This document shows positions 50,827-58,420 of a stretch of 64,000 bases of DNA, piece after piece. Position numbers and translations under genes: made by a program. Under the pieces are notes generated by a model. That model searched no databases, had not been told where the DNA came from, and was given only the letters and a program-made list of their open reading frames with translations. The stretch is from Phenylobacterium sp. (GTDB taxonomy: Bacteria; Pseudomonadota; Alphaproteobacteria; Caulobacterales; Caulobacteraceae). Each line of letters begins with the position of its first letter. Within the stretch, counting starts at the first letter, position 1. The stretch is taken from assembly GCF_016793225.1 (NCBI RefSeq), contig NZ_JAEUMN010000106.1:1-64000 (forward strand), given 5' to 3'.

Positions 50827-51712
50827 GGGCGGCCCGATCAGCCTCGGCTTCCTGCTCGGCCTGCTGGACGCTCGCGAACCTGGGCGAACCGCAGGGCCGC
50901 CATTCGGACTGATACCCGTACGCGGCGTTTTCCCCATAGCACCAGCCCGCCCGGGCGAGTTCGGCATCCGTCCGATTGCGCGCTTGGCACGCGGCCTCCG
51001 TCGCAGCCTCATCGCCGGCGCCGCCGCGGCAGGACTCGTTTTCCTGTCCCCAGCGCGCGAGAAGCGCGTCGGGTCGTGGGGCCGGCTGTGGTGCAGCAAG
51101 GCCGGCGTCCGAGGCCGCCGCGCTCGGCGCGGTCTTGGACATCAGAGTCTTCGGCAACTCGATGCGCGCCAGCTTCCATCCGAACAGGCCCTGGCGATGG
51201 AGGATGAAGCTGAAGTGCTCGTCGGGATTGGTCGGACTGACGCTGGCGATCTCGTAGGTGTCGAGGTCTCGATAGTGGTGCTGGAAAGCCGGCAGGGAGG
51301 CCGGCTTCGCCTTGGGCTGCGCCGACAGCCCGGATTGTACCGACGCATCCGGCCCCCCGACGGCCACCATGGGCTTCTGGGCGCGCATCATGGCGCCGAT
51401 GCCATCGGGGGTGACGTAACCCTCGATCGCCTGGTTGACGATGGCCGGCGCCATCACCGCCGCAAGGCCCGCGAAGGGATTGTCGCGCAAATCCGGGTCG
51501 GACTGCATCGACTGTACGATCATGGCGTTCAGCTGGCCCTTGAGGCTCTCGCGAACGGCGGGAAAGTCGACAAGGCGCTGCAGCTTGTCCGCATCGCCAG
51601 CCATGGCCGCGGACCGCAGCGCACTTGCGGCCAGGAGCGGCGAACCGGCATAGGCGCCCACGAACAGCACGACCGCCCCGATGGCGGCGCCGATCCAAAG
51701 CTTCTTTGACAT
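50816..51712 (-). CDS. DUF2939 family membrane-anchored protein
   Basis: 298 residues. An N-terminal membrane anchor (LWIGAAIGAVVLFVGAYAGSPLLAA) leads into the DUF2939 domain (SALRSAAMAGDADKLQRLVDFPAVRESLKGQLNAMIVQSM). A C-terminal Cys/Gln-rich part (CYGENAAYGYQSEWRPCGSP) follows. DUF2939 proteins are uncharacterised envelope proteins. Cotranscribed with the exported protein downstream. Confidence 0.82.
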   Translation of the reverse strand: MSKKLWIGAAIGAVVLFVGAYAGSPLLAASALRSAAMAGDADKLQRLVDFPAVRESLKGQLNAMIVQSMQSDPDLRDNPFAGLAAVMAPAIVNQAIEGYVTPDGIGAMMRAQKPMVAVGGPDASVQSGLSAQPKAKPASLPAFQHHYRDLDTYEIASVSPTNPDEHFSFILHRQGLFGWKLARIELPKTLMSKTAPSAAASDAGLAAPQPAPRPDALLARWGQENESCRGGAGDEAATEAACQARNRTDAELARAGWCYGENAAYGYQSEWRPCGSPRFASVQQAEQEAEADRAAHEQ

Positions 51713-51925
51713 GGTCCCCCCCGGGCTTCACCCAACCTAAGCGGTATCCGACGGCGACCGCAATCCAGGGGTCGCGGACTCCGCCAGCTCTGGGGGGCGT
51801 TGCGGGGCCCTCCCCGCTCGAAGGGGTCGGGCGAGACCTCGGGCTCGGCCGCAGGGGAAGACCTTCCCCTCCTCAACCCGCCGTGGGACGAGTGCGCAGC
51901 GGTAAATCTGCCAGAAAGTGGACCG

Positions 51926-52774
51926 ATGCAGGAACGGGTCGTTCGCCTTTACGAAGCCGCTCGCGAAGGCGTGGTGCTGGCCCAAAGGGCGGTTAGGTCG
52001 ATCGAGGAGGCTGACCGCGAGGAGCTTCGCGAGCACTACGATGACTACCTCGAGAGTGAGGGTCACGCGCTCGCCGAGCGACTGCAACAGGCCCATCGGA
52101 CGACGTGCGCCTTGCTGGAGACGATGGGGATGGTGGAGCTCCTCCGTGACTTCAAGGCGGAGTTTGCGGGGGTCGGCGCGCTGAATGAGACCAAGTCGAT
52201 TGACGAAGGACTCAGATACAGCCCCGCCGCGGATATTCTGAATAGCTATCACTACATCGTACGGGCGACGTTAGAGGACAATCAGGCGACGCGAACGCGG
52301 GTGGAGGTGCTTCGTCGGATGCTACGCAACACGGCCCATATTGTGCACGCTTCGAACAATCCCCCCACGAAGGAGGCGCAGGTTACGCACCTGCTGAAGG
52401 AGGCAATTAGTTGGTCGTTTCCCGACGCGATCCTCAACCCGCCGGTTCCTCAGCACACGAAGGTCTACAAGCCGGACATTGGCGTGCCTTCGGACCGCAC
52501 CGCCGTCGAGGTCAAGTTCGTGGACAGCGACGACGAGGCGAGGCGCGTGCTGGGCGAGATCTACACTGACATGATGGGCTATGCCGGCGACCCCGCATGG
52601 GCATCATTTACTGCCGTCATCTACCAAACGGCCCCGTTCCTTCGGCAGGATCAGACCGACGCTGAAGCCCACAAGGTCGGCACAAAGAAGGAGTGGATGA
52701 CCTTCGTCGTGACAGGTTCGGGCAAACGGGCGGATCGCAAGGCGAGGCAGGTGAAGCAAGGCGGGGATAGCTAG
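51926..52774 (+). CDS. Putative PD-(D/E)XK-type nuclease
   Basis: 282 residues from ATG 51926. A long helical N-terminus (about 1-120) precedes a C-terminal domain with YKPDIGVPSDRTAVEVKFVDSDDEARRVLGEIYTDMMGY, the D...E-x-K arrangement of restriction-endonuclease-like folds. Many phage-defence effectors have this build. It is 9 bases upstream of the SRAP gene, same strand, and codon use is less GC-biased at the third position than its neighbours, suggesting acquisition. Confidence 0.65.
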   Translation: MQERVVRLYEAAREGVVLAQRAVRSIEEADREELREHYDDYLESEGHALAERLQQAHRTTCALLETMGMVELLRDFKAEFAGVGALNETKSIDEGLRYSPAADILNSYHYIVRATLEDNQATRTRVEVLRRMLRNTAHIVHASNNPPTKEAQVTHLLKEAISWSFPDAILNPPVPQHTKVYKPDIGVPSDRTAVEVKFVDSDDEARRVLGEIYTDMMGYAGDPAWASFTAVIYQTAPFLRQDQTDAEAHKVGTKKEWMTFVVTGSGKRADRKARQVKQGGDS

Positions 52775-52783
52775 GCTCGCGGC

Positions 52784-53515
52784 ATGTGCAACCTCTACGC
52801 CATGATGCGCGGCCGCGCCGAGGTGGCCGCCCTCCTCCGCGCCCTGGACCGCAACAACAACCAACCCCCCATGTCCGGCGTCTACCCGGACTACGCCGCC
52901 CCGGTCATCGTGCAGGACCCGACCGGCGCGCGCGAGATGCGCGACATGCGCTGGGGGATGCCGACGCCGAAGAACGTCCTAATGGACGCCACCAAGAAGC
53001 GGGCGGACAAGCTCCGCGCGAAGGGCACGGCGTTTGACTTCAACGAACTGCTGCGCCTGGAACCCGACAAGGGGGTCACCAACATCCGCAATACGGCGAG
53101 CCGACACTGGCAGACCTGGCTGGAGCCGGGCCACCGTTGCCTCGTCCCCTTCACGTCCTTCAGCGAACCCGACCAGGTCGGGGGCACCTTCAAGCAGGTC
53201 TGGTACGCCTTTGCGCCCGAGCGGCCGCTGGCCTTCTTCGCCGGCGTCTGGACGGCGCATGGCTGCGTGCGGAAGATCAAGACCGGCTGGGAGGACTGCG
53301 AGGTGTTCGGCTTCCTCACCACGGAGGCCAACGCAGAGGTCGCCCGCCACCACGACAAGGCCATGCCGGTGATCCTCACCGAGCCCGCCGACTGGGACCT
53401 GTGGCTGAGTGGCGCGCCCTGGAGCGAGGTGCGGCGCCTGCAGCAGCCGCTGCCCGACGGCGCGCTGCAGATCGTCAACCACGGCGTCAAGGAAGACGAG
53501 GTGGTCCCTGCCTAG
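52784..53515 (+). CDS. SOS response-associated peptidase (SRAP/HMCES, YedK-like)
   Basis: 243 residues. Cys2 directly after the start Met (MCNLYAMM) is the catalytic residue that forms a thiazolidine link with abasic sites in single-stranded DNA. The conserved RDMRWGMPTP, NTAS and FAGVWT motifs and AEVARHHDKAMPVIL (His/Glu) complete the active site. YedK shields abasic sites in ssDNA, a sensible function beside conjugation and SOS genes. Confidence 0.93.
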   Translation: MCNLYAMMRGRAEVAALLRALDRNNNQPPMSGVYPDYAAPVIVQDPTGAREMRDMRWGMPTPKNVLMDATKKRADKLRAKGTAFDFNELLRLEPDKGVTNIRNTASRHWQTWLEPGHRCLVPFTSFSEPDQVGGTFKQVWYAFAPERPLAFFAGVWTAHGCVRKIKTGWEDCEVFGFLTTEANAEVARHHDKAMPVILTEPADWDLWLSGAPWSEVRRLQQPLPDGALQIVNHGVKEDEVVPA

Positions 53516-53549
53516 CGGCGGCCCGCGCCGGACCGTCCCACCGATCCTG

Positions 53550-53705
53550 GTGATCCGCGGCCTGGCCCTCACGTGCGTGCTCCTGGCGCTCATGTGCGCC
53601 GGCCTCGCGGTGGCCTGGTCGCGCAAGGCCGCCGAGGCCGCCTGCTTCCGGGAGGCCCTGGCGACCGGCGAGACACCCGCCATCGCCGAGACGGACTGCC
53701 GTTAG
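53550..53705 (+). CDS. Small single-span membrane protein (51 aa)
   Basis: GTG at 53550, 34 bases after the SRAP stop; product starts VIRGLALTCVLLALMCAGLAVAW (one membrane helix) and ends with two Cys (ACFREAL, DCR). The frame stays open to upstream, so the start is uncertain. Stop TAG overlaps the convergent gene's stop region by 4 bases. Confidence 0.5.
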   Translation: MIRGLALTCVLLALMCAGLAVAWSRKAAEAACFREALATGETPAIAETDCR

Positions 53706-54010
53706 GGCCAGACGCCGTCGTAGAGGTGCGGGAACACCGCGATCTCCCGGCCACCGCACCCCGCCTCGCCGCTGCAGGCCAGCCGCTCGACCAGCGCGCC
53801 GATCCGCAAAGTCGTGCGATCTCCGAACCGGTGCGCCAGTTCGGGCGGCGTCCACTCCACCAGCCGCTCGCAAGCCTTGCAGCAGATCGCCAGCGACCAG
53901 CCCTTGCCCAGGTAGGTCGCCACCGTGTCATCGCCGACCTGACCGGGCCGGAACGCCCGCAGCGCCCTCGCCGGCGGCAGCTTCAGCGTCGAGGGCTCAG
54001 ATCCAGACAC
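53702..54010 (-). CDS. Small Cys-pair protein, SOS operon gene 4
   Basis: 102 residues from GTG 54010 (GGAGG 9 bases upstream). CCKAC and CSGEAGC provide cysteines for a possible zinc site; SLAICCKACERLVEWTPPELAHRFGDRTTLRIGALVERLAC is the core. No known family. It overlaps the end of the preceding gene by 14 bases and is last in the operon that starts at 54757. Confidence 0.68.
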   Translation of the reverse strand: MSGSEPSTLKLPPARALRAFRPGQVGDDTVATYLGKGWSLAICCKACERLVEWTPPELAHRFGDRTTLRIGALVERLACSGEAGCGGREIAVFPHLYDGVWP

Positions 54011-54200
54011 GAACCCGCCCCTCCACACCGCAGGCCTTGCACCTGGCCCGACGGCGGATGTCCATCGGGGTGGCGTCGGCCCCGCACAGCGCAGCAGCCT
54101 CTTGGGCGGACAGGGTCGCCCGATGGTCGCAGGCTTCGCACTGTAGCTTGAGGGTCTGCCCTCGCCCCAGCGACCGATGCAGGTTCTGGAACATGGTCAT
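53997..54200 (-). CDS. Small zinc-ribbon protein, SOS operon gene 3
   Basis: 67 residues: LQCEACDHRATLSAQEAAALCGADATPMDIRRRARCKACG carries two C-x-x-C pairs about 30 residues apart, a typical zinc ribbon. Basic and small, so likely nucleic-acid binding. Starts 3 bases after the upstream stop. Confidence 0.7.
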   Translation of the reverse strand: MTMFQNLHRSLGRGQTLKLQCEACDHRATLSAQEAAALCGADATPMDIRRRARCKACGVEGRVRVWI

Positions 54201-54203
54201 GGG

Positions 54204-54548
54204 CTAGCGTGGCTCCCGGTACGCGCGGCAGCGCGTCCGGTAGGCGGTGAGCGCCAGCTCGCTGGGCGGCGCATCGAGCGACACCCAGGAGCCGCCGCGC
54301 AGAGCCCGGGCCGCGTAGCGGAGGACGCCACCCTGGCATTCGAGCCCCGGGCAGCGCGGGGTCTGTCCCCACCAGATGGCGTCCGGGCCATGGGTGCGGA
54401 TCATCGCCGGCAGGCTGACCCTCAGCTTGGTCGAGCAGCGGTTGCAGACCGCCTTGAGCTCCCAGCGCCGCACATGCATTTCCGCCAGTGTGATCGCCAC
54501 CAGCGGGTTCGGGGGCGCGGCGAGGACGTCGGGCGACTTGGTGCTCAT
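54204..54548 (-). CDS. Zinc-ribbon protein, SOS operon gene 2
   Basis: 114 residues from ATG 54548. VCNRCSTKLRVSLPAMIRTHGPDAIWWGQTPRCPGLEC forms a four-Cys zinc-binding unit, with a conserved-looking Trp pair. The C-terminal part is helical and Arg-rich. The start overlaps the stop of gene 1 (ATGA). Confidence 0.7.
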   Translation of the reverse strand: MSTKSPDVLAAPPNPLVAITLAEMHVRRWELKAVCNRCSTKLRVSLPAMIRTHGPDAIWWGQTPRCPGLECQGGVLRYAARALRGGSWVSLDAPPSELALTAYRTRCRAYREPR

Positions 54549-54757
54549 CGCGCAGCCTCGACGAGCCGCAGCACCTTCCAGCCCCCGCGGACCCGCTCGA
54601 GTTCGAAGGTGGCGGCGCGGGCGTCGACAAACGGGACCTGCTCGGGGTCGAACCACAGCCAGCTCCGCCCTCGCGAGCCGGGTCGAAGGAACCACCGGTC
54701 CTTGCCGGGACCATGGACGTTGAGGCGTTCCAATTCGACGACGCGGCGTTCGGGCAT
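54545..54757 (-). CDS. Small protein, SOS operon gene 1
   Basis: 70 residues (MPERRVVELERLNVHGPGKDRWFLRPGSRGRSWLWFDPEQVPFVDARAATFELERVRGGWKVLRLVEAAR), beta-rich with no Cys. The ATG lies only 5 bases from the LexA box at 54763, so the gene would be leaderless or nearly so, as is common in Caulobacter. Function unknown. Confidence 0.68.
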   Translation of the reverse strand: MPERRVVELERLNVHGPGKDRWFLRPGSRGRSWLWFDPEQVPFVDARAATFELERVRGGWKVLRLVEAAR

Positions 54758-54762
54758 GCATC

Positions 54763-54777
54763 GAACAAATACAGAAC
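54763..54777. promoter_or_regulatory. LexA (SOS) box, alphaproteobacterial type
   Basis: GAAC-AAATACA-GAAC matches the GTTC-N7-GTTC consensus (reverse strand GTTCTGTATTTGTTC) exactly. It directly precedes the four-gene operon 54757-53702 on the minus strand, in the intergenic gap. A companion element, CTTGGCGAGTC, follows at 54784-54794 and recurs after the second box at 55605. Confidence 0.78.
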
Positions 54778-54806
54778 ATTTGTGACTTGGCGAGTCCGAA
54801 CTCCGC

Positions 54807-55439
54807 TCAGCCGGTCGGCCCGGCTGTCCGCCGCACGCGCCACATCCCCTCGACGCGCCGCACCGTTTCCCGATGCAGGGCGCGCAGGGCCGAGACGGCC
54901 TCGAACCGGGCGACCAGGTCGGCCCGCGCAGCGTGCAGGGCCATCAGGGCGTGGCGCTGGAAGTCGGCATTCACAGCGGCGATGAACTGGTCGATGCGGG
55001 CGTCGTCGTCCGGCAGGCCGTGGTGGCTCGCCAACCGGTAGGCCCGATCGAGATCGTGGCGAAGGTGCTCGGCGTTCCAGGCGTCGGCGAACCCGCGGCT
55101 GAGGAGGTAGGCCTTCAGGATCAGCTCAAGCGCATAGCAGCAGGCGGCCAGCTGAACCTCGCCGGAGCCGCAGTCCGCCCCGTCCAGGAAGCCGGCGGCG
55201 TTGCGTAGGAACAGCGGAGCCAGGGCCGCATCGCCCTGCAGGGGCGCCGGCGGGTCGACGACGTGCTGCTGCACCCAGTCCGCCAGGTCGTGCAGCGCCG
55301 TCGCCGGATCGGCGAACGGACCGCGTGGGCGCTCGTGGATCTCGTGCCAGTACCAGCCCCAACGACCATCGTAGGCGTCCTCGTTGTCGGGGGTCGACTG
55401 GACGATGTCCACGTCGAGTTCGTCGAGACTGATGTTCAT
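54807..55439 (-). CDS. HEPN-like protein
   Basis: 210 residues. The C-terminal half (about 95-190; AACCYALELILKAYLLSRGFADAWNAEHLRHDLDRAYRLASHHGL...DFQRHALM) has the helical pattern and the acidic/His pair of HEPN domains, often RNases in toxin or defence systems. The usual R-x4-6-H motif is not obvious, so catalytic activity is uncertain. The N-terminal part (GWYWHEIHERPRGPFAD) is unrecognised. Confidence 0.58.
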   Translation of the reverse strand: MNISLDELDVDIVQSTPDNEDAYDGRWGWYWHEIHERPRGPFADPATALHDLADWVQQHVVDPPAPLQGDAALAPLFLRNAAGFLDGADCGSGEVQLAACCYALELILKAYLLSRGFADAWNAEHLRHDLDRAYRLASHHGLPDDDARIDQFIAAVNADFQRHALMALHAARADLVARFEAVSALRALHRETVRRVEGMWRVRRTAGPTG

Positions 55440-55494
55440 CGCGGCCTCCGGATGGCACGGAGTACCCGCCGCGAACTTTCGTCAATACGACTTT

Positions 55495-55512
55495 GAATAT
55501 ATTTAGAATATA
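55495..55512. promoter_or_regulatory. Direct GAATATA repeats upstream of HEPN-like gene
   Basis: GAATATA at 55495-55501 and 55506-55512, eleven bases apart (one helical turn), in an AT-rich patch 56 bases upstream of the HEPN-like start. Candidate regulator-binding or promoter site for that gene. Confidence 0.35.
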
Positions 55513-55604
55513 CGCAGAAATGTTGCGCATCACCGGCAGGATTTCTGCCGATATCCCGCAAGACGGTTGCGGGCCGCAGGTTTGGGGGCGCCCGCACCAC
55601 TGCG

Positions 55605-55619
55605 GAACGTTCACAGAAC
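55605..55619. promoter_or_regulatory. Second LexA (SOS) box
   Basis: GAAC-GTTCACA-GAAC, again GAAC-N7-GAAC, lies 43 bases before the ATG of the 60-residue gene at 55662. It is followed at 55625-55635 by CTTGGCGAGTC, identical to the sequence after the first box, which may contain a shared -35 (TTGGCG) element. Confidence 0.7.
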
Positions 55620-55661
55620 TGTTGGCTTGGCGAGTCAGGCGGGCGTCGCCATCATGGCCCT

Positions 55662-55844
55662 ATGAGCGACCGCTACCTCGTCCGCCCCGATCGCGACGGC
55701 TTCAGCGTCTATGACGTCTGGACGGGAGAGCCGGCCGTCATCGCCATGACGCCCCAGACGAGCCTCTCGAAGGCGGACGCGGAGCATACGGCCGGCTTGC
55801 TCAACGCCCGCGCCCAGCGGGGAGAGCGCAAGGTCCTGCAATAG
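55662..55844 (+). CDS. Small protein, probably SOS-regulated (60 aa)
   Basis: 60 residues (MSDRYLVRPDRDGFSVYDVWTGEPAVIAMTPQTSLSKADAEHTAGLLN...), a compact beta-then-helix pattern. It directly follows the second LexA box and ends 3 bases before the convergent TIR-like gene stop. Function unknown. SOS-controlled small proteins in this clade include cell-division inhibitors, but no membrane helix is present here. Confidence 0.65.
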   Translation: MSDRYLVRPDRDGFSVYDVWTGEPAVIAMTPQTSLSKADAEHTAGLLNARAQRGERKVLQ

Positions 55845-55847
55845 GCC

Positions 55848-56504
55848 TCAGACGAGGTCGCGGGCCTTCTCGATCTCGGACAGCACGAGTTCGACCAGAT
55901 GCATGTAGTCGGTGTGCGGGATGGCGTCGAAGTCATCGAGCCGCAGGCGGGCAATGATGTCGGGCACAAGCGCCTGGAAGGCGGTGTAGTCGGAAACGAT
56001 CGCCGCCGAACCGGGCAGAGGGTCCCCGCCGTCGCGGCCGGCATTGAGCCAGTCCCGCACCGCCTTGATCAGCCGCGCCGCATCGTTGCCGTGCGCCTCG
56101 ATGTCCATCCCTGAGATGTCGGAAAGGGTCTGGTCGTAGCGATGCGCCTCCGCGTCGAGCACCAGGATGCGGCGCTTGCGCTGCGCCGCCGGCCCCTTGA
56201 GGCGCAGACCCAGGTCCGCGCCCAGCTCCAGAGGCATGTTGAACCGCGGCAGCCCCGAGCGCGTGTCGAGCTCCACGCGTGAGACGTCGTGGACCGAGAA
56301 CTCGCAGGCGGTGATCAGGTCGAGGATCTTGTCGAAGCGCACGACGGCGCTGTCGGACTCATCCAGGGCGCAGCGGGGCGCAAAGCCGCAAGCGGCGATC
56401 GCAAAGCACATGGCGCGGAAGAGCGGCTTGTACTCGGCGTCGAACGGGCAGTTGATGAAGACGGAGCGCCGCCGCGGCGGGCTACTTGCCGCCTGCGAGG
56501 GCAT
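55848..56504 (-). CDS. TIR-like domain protein
   Basis: 218 residues. RSVFINCPFDAEYKPLFRAMCFAIAACGFAPRCALDESDSAVVRFDKILDLITACEFSVHDVSRVELD has the Rossmann-like pattern and position of acidic residues of TIR/nucleoside-deoxyribosyltransferase-like domains often found in defence islands. The role is inferred from the fold; the NADase catalytic Glu cannot be pinned down. It overlaps the upstream small gene by 23 bases. Confidence 0.6.
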   Translation of the reverse strand: MPSQAASSPPRRRSVFINCPFDAEYKPLFRAMCFAIAACGFAPRCALDESDSAVVRFDKILDLITACEFSVHDVSRVELDTRSGLPRFNMPLELGADLGLRLKGPAAQRKRRILVLDAEAHRYDQTLSDISGMDIEAHGNDAARLIKAVRDWLNAGRDGGDPLPGSAAIVSDYTAFQALVPDIIARLRLDDFDAIPHTDYMHLVELVLSEIEKARDLV

Positions 56505-56661
56505 CGGCGTTCTTGCCGACGGCGTAGCGCACGGCGTCCCGGAGCTTGGACAGGGAGGTCTTCGGCGGCGTCGGCGGCGCCTGCAGCTTCACACCCCGGT
56601 ACCAGCCCGAGCGTTCGGCAGGCGTCTGGCGGATCGGCGATTTCGCGGGCTTGCTGGCCAT
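56482..56661 (-). CDS. Small basic protein coupled to TIR-like gene
   Basis: 59 residues from ATG 56661 (MASKPAKSPIRQTPAERSGWYRGVKLQAPPTPPKTSLSKLRDAVRYAVGKNADALAGGK), Lys/Pro-rich and probably disordered. It overlaps the TIR-like start by 23 bases, suggesting a coupled pair. A reduced antitoxin or adaptor is a possible role but not supported by any motif. Confidence 0.55.
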   Translation of the reverse strand: MASKPAKSPIRQTPAERSGWYRGVKLQAPPTPPKTSLSKLRDAVRYAVGKNADALAGGK

Positions 56662-56786
56662 GACGACAATATGCGCCGCACCGGGTTGCGGTTCAATTGC
56701 CGGCAAGGCCGCCGGGAGGGCGATCGTGCCATCGGCGGCGAATTCGCAGCCTGGCGAGCATCGTGCCGCCCCCCCAACGACGCCTC

Positions 56787-56817
56787 TTGATCCTCTAGTG
56801 ACTAGAGGAATTAGACT
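56787..56817 (+). promoter_or_regulatory. MerR-type promoter with perfect dyad
   Basis: TTGATC (56787-56792) and TAGACT (56812-56817) are separated by 19 bases, and the spacer carries the perfect inverted repeat TCCTCTAGT-G-ACTAGAGGA (56791-56809). That is the layout of CadR/PbrR/ZntR-type MerR-family targets. It is 31 bases upstream of the membrane protein gene at 56848 and may also serve the ZIP transporter. The dyad differs from the merR operator at 49347. Confidence 0.68.
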
Positions 56818-56847
56818 CTCTCGATCAGGTAGGGGCACGGGGATCCA

Positions 56848-57342
56848 ATGATCGGCTGGGTGAGCGCGGTACGCGACGGCGTGATCCTCTCAGCGTTGGC
56901 GTCAGCCCTGGTGGTGGGGACCCTGCGCGCGAACCCGCGCCTTCTGATGCGCCACTATCCGGTCGAACTGCGCTCGGCAGTGCCACCGCAAACCCCACGG
57001 GAGCGAAGGACCGGCCTGCTGATCGGCCTCCTCCTGCTGTCGTTCCTGATCGGCATTCCGGCGGCGTCGACCGCAGCTTGGAAAGACACGAGTCCCAATC
57101 CGGCAGCCTTCCTCGACCTTTGGGCGCATGCCTTTGTCGTCGGAACCGCCTTCAACCTCACCGACTGGCTCATCCTCGACGAACTCTGGCTCGGGGTCGT
57201 GCGACCGCGTTGGGCGATGCTGCCGGGCGCTGAGGATGTGCCGTTCCGTTTCAACCACCTGCAGCACTTTCGCGGCTTCGTTGTCGGAAGCGTCCTGCTG
57301 GGGCTCTCGGCGCTCGCGATCGCAGCGGCGCTCCTCAGCTGA
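56848..57342 (+). CDS. Four-helix membrane protein of metal cargo
   Basis: 164 residues with hydrophobic segments at about 10-28, 55-78, 90-115 and 135-162 and the motifs LDLWAHAFVVGTAFNLTDWLILDELWLG and FRFNHLQHFRGF. His and Asp in membrane segments could bind a metal. No family name is recognised with certainty. The MerR-type promoter directly upstream suggests metal-inducible expression. Confidence 0.72.
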   Translation: MIGWVSAVRDGVILSALASALVVGTLRANPRLLMRHYPVELRSAVPPQTPRERRTGLLIGLLLLSFLIGIPAASTAAWKDTSPNPAAFLDLWAHAFVVGTAFNLTDWLILDELWLGVVRPRWAMLPGAEDVPFRFNHLQHFRGFVVGSVLLGLSALAIAAALLS

Positions 57343-57354
57343 TCGCCGCGGCGT

Positions 57355-57480
57355 CTACAACAACTTCAGAAGGCCGACGGCGACGGCCAAAAGCACCAGC
57401 GACACCACCAGCAGAGCGATCGCCCACGGTGACGGCGGCGGCGAGTTCGATGGAGGCTGACCGGCCGGTCGACGTGTCAA
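57355..57480 (-). CDS. Possible small membrane protein (41 aa)
   Basis: TTG at 57478-57480 on the minus strand would give MTRRPAGQPPSNSPPPSPWAIALLVVSLVLLAVAVGLLKLL, a Pro-rich tail and one membrane helix ending at TAG 57355-57357. No strong ribosome site; the main support is the clean hydrophobic segment. Could be a chance frame. Confidence 0.35.
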   Translation of the reverse strand: MTRRPAGQPPSNSPPPSPWAIALLVVSLVLLAVAVGLLKLL

Positions 57481-57701
57481 TGGCGGCAGTCCCCGTCCGA
57501 TTGGCCGGGCAAGGCCTGACCCTTTGGCGGCGGGCGACGACCGCGGCCGACACCAGGCGGCAGTTCATTACGGGGTCGGGGGACCACACCGGTCAGCTTG
57601 CGCGTTCTCCTGCCACCTGCGCGGCTGCGTGTTGGCGCGAGGGATCGAAGAGAGTGGCGCGGCCCTGTGGGGGACCGACGCCCGACTGCGGAGGCCCGCT
57701 G

Positions 57702-58403
57702 ATGACACCCGTCGCCTTCACGCTCGCGCCCGCGGCGATGGCCCTGATCGGCGCCGGGGTTACCGCTTGGCGCCGGCCTGGGCCGCTGGCCGTCAGCGGC
57801 ATTCAGCATTTCGCCGCGGGCGTGGTGTTCGCGGCTGCGGCTGGGGAAATCCTGCCGGACCTGAAACACGCCGGCGCGGCGCTGCCCGTCCTGATCGGAG
57901 GGGCGGTCGGCGTACTGGCGATGATGGGGATCGAGTACCTGGAGACCCGCGCCAAGGGCAGCGTGGGCCTGATGGTGGCTGTAGGGGTCGACCTGTTCAT
58001 CGACGGTCTGGTCCTGGGCCTGGCCTTCGTCGCGGGCCAGACGCAGGGATTGTTGCTGACGATCGCGCTCACCCTGGAGGTGCTGTTCCTCGGCCTCACC
58101 GTCAGTCTGGCGATCGGCGGCGGTTGGCGTCGCGCCGTCGGGACGACGGCGTTGCTGACCCTTCTGCTGCCCGCCGGCGCGCTGGCGGCTGCGCCGCTCG
58201 GCCAGCTCCCCGCCCCGATGCTGACGGCGTTCCTCGCCTTCGGGCTGGTCGCCCTCCTCTACCTTGTCACCGAGGAGTTGCTGGTGGAGGCCCATGAGGT
58301 TCCGGACCGCCCCTGGACGGCGGCTCTGTTCTTCGCCGGCTTCCTGCTCCTCCTGCTGCTCGCGGACCTGATGGAGCCGGCTGGACGCCTGGCGCCGGCC
58401 TAG
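57702..58403 (+). CDS. ZIP-family metal transporter
   Basis: 233 residues, seven to eight hydrophobic helices. HFAAGVVFAAAAGEILPDL and GVDLFIDGLVLGLAFVAG correspond to the helix IV and V metal-site motifs of ZIP transporters (His/Glu/Asp), with ...EEL.EAHEVPDRPW before the last helix. ZIPs usually import divalent metals; in a resistance cargo it may balance zinc or act in export. RBS GGAG lies 8 bases before ATG 57702. Confidence 0.8.
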   Translation: MTPVAFTLAPAAMALIGAGVTAWRRPGPLAVSGIQHFAAGVVFAAAAGEILPDLKHAGAALPVLIGGAVGVLAMMGIEYLETRAKGSVGLMVAVGVDLFIDGLVLGLAFVAGQTQGLLLTIALTLEVLFLGLTVSLAIGGGWRRAVGTTALLTLLLPAGALAAAPLGQLPAPMLTAFLAFGLVALLYLVTEELLVEAHEVPDRPWTAALFFAGFLLLLLLADLMEPAGRLAPA

Positions 58404-58420
58404 ACGAACTCGCACCAGCT

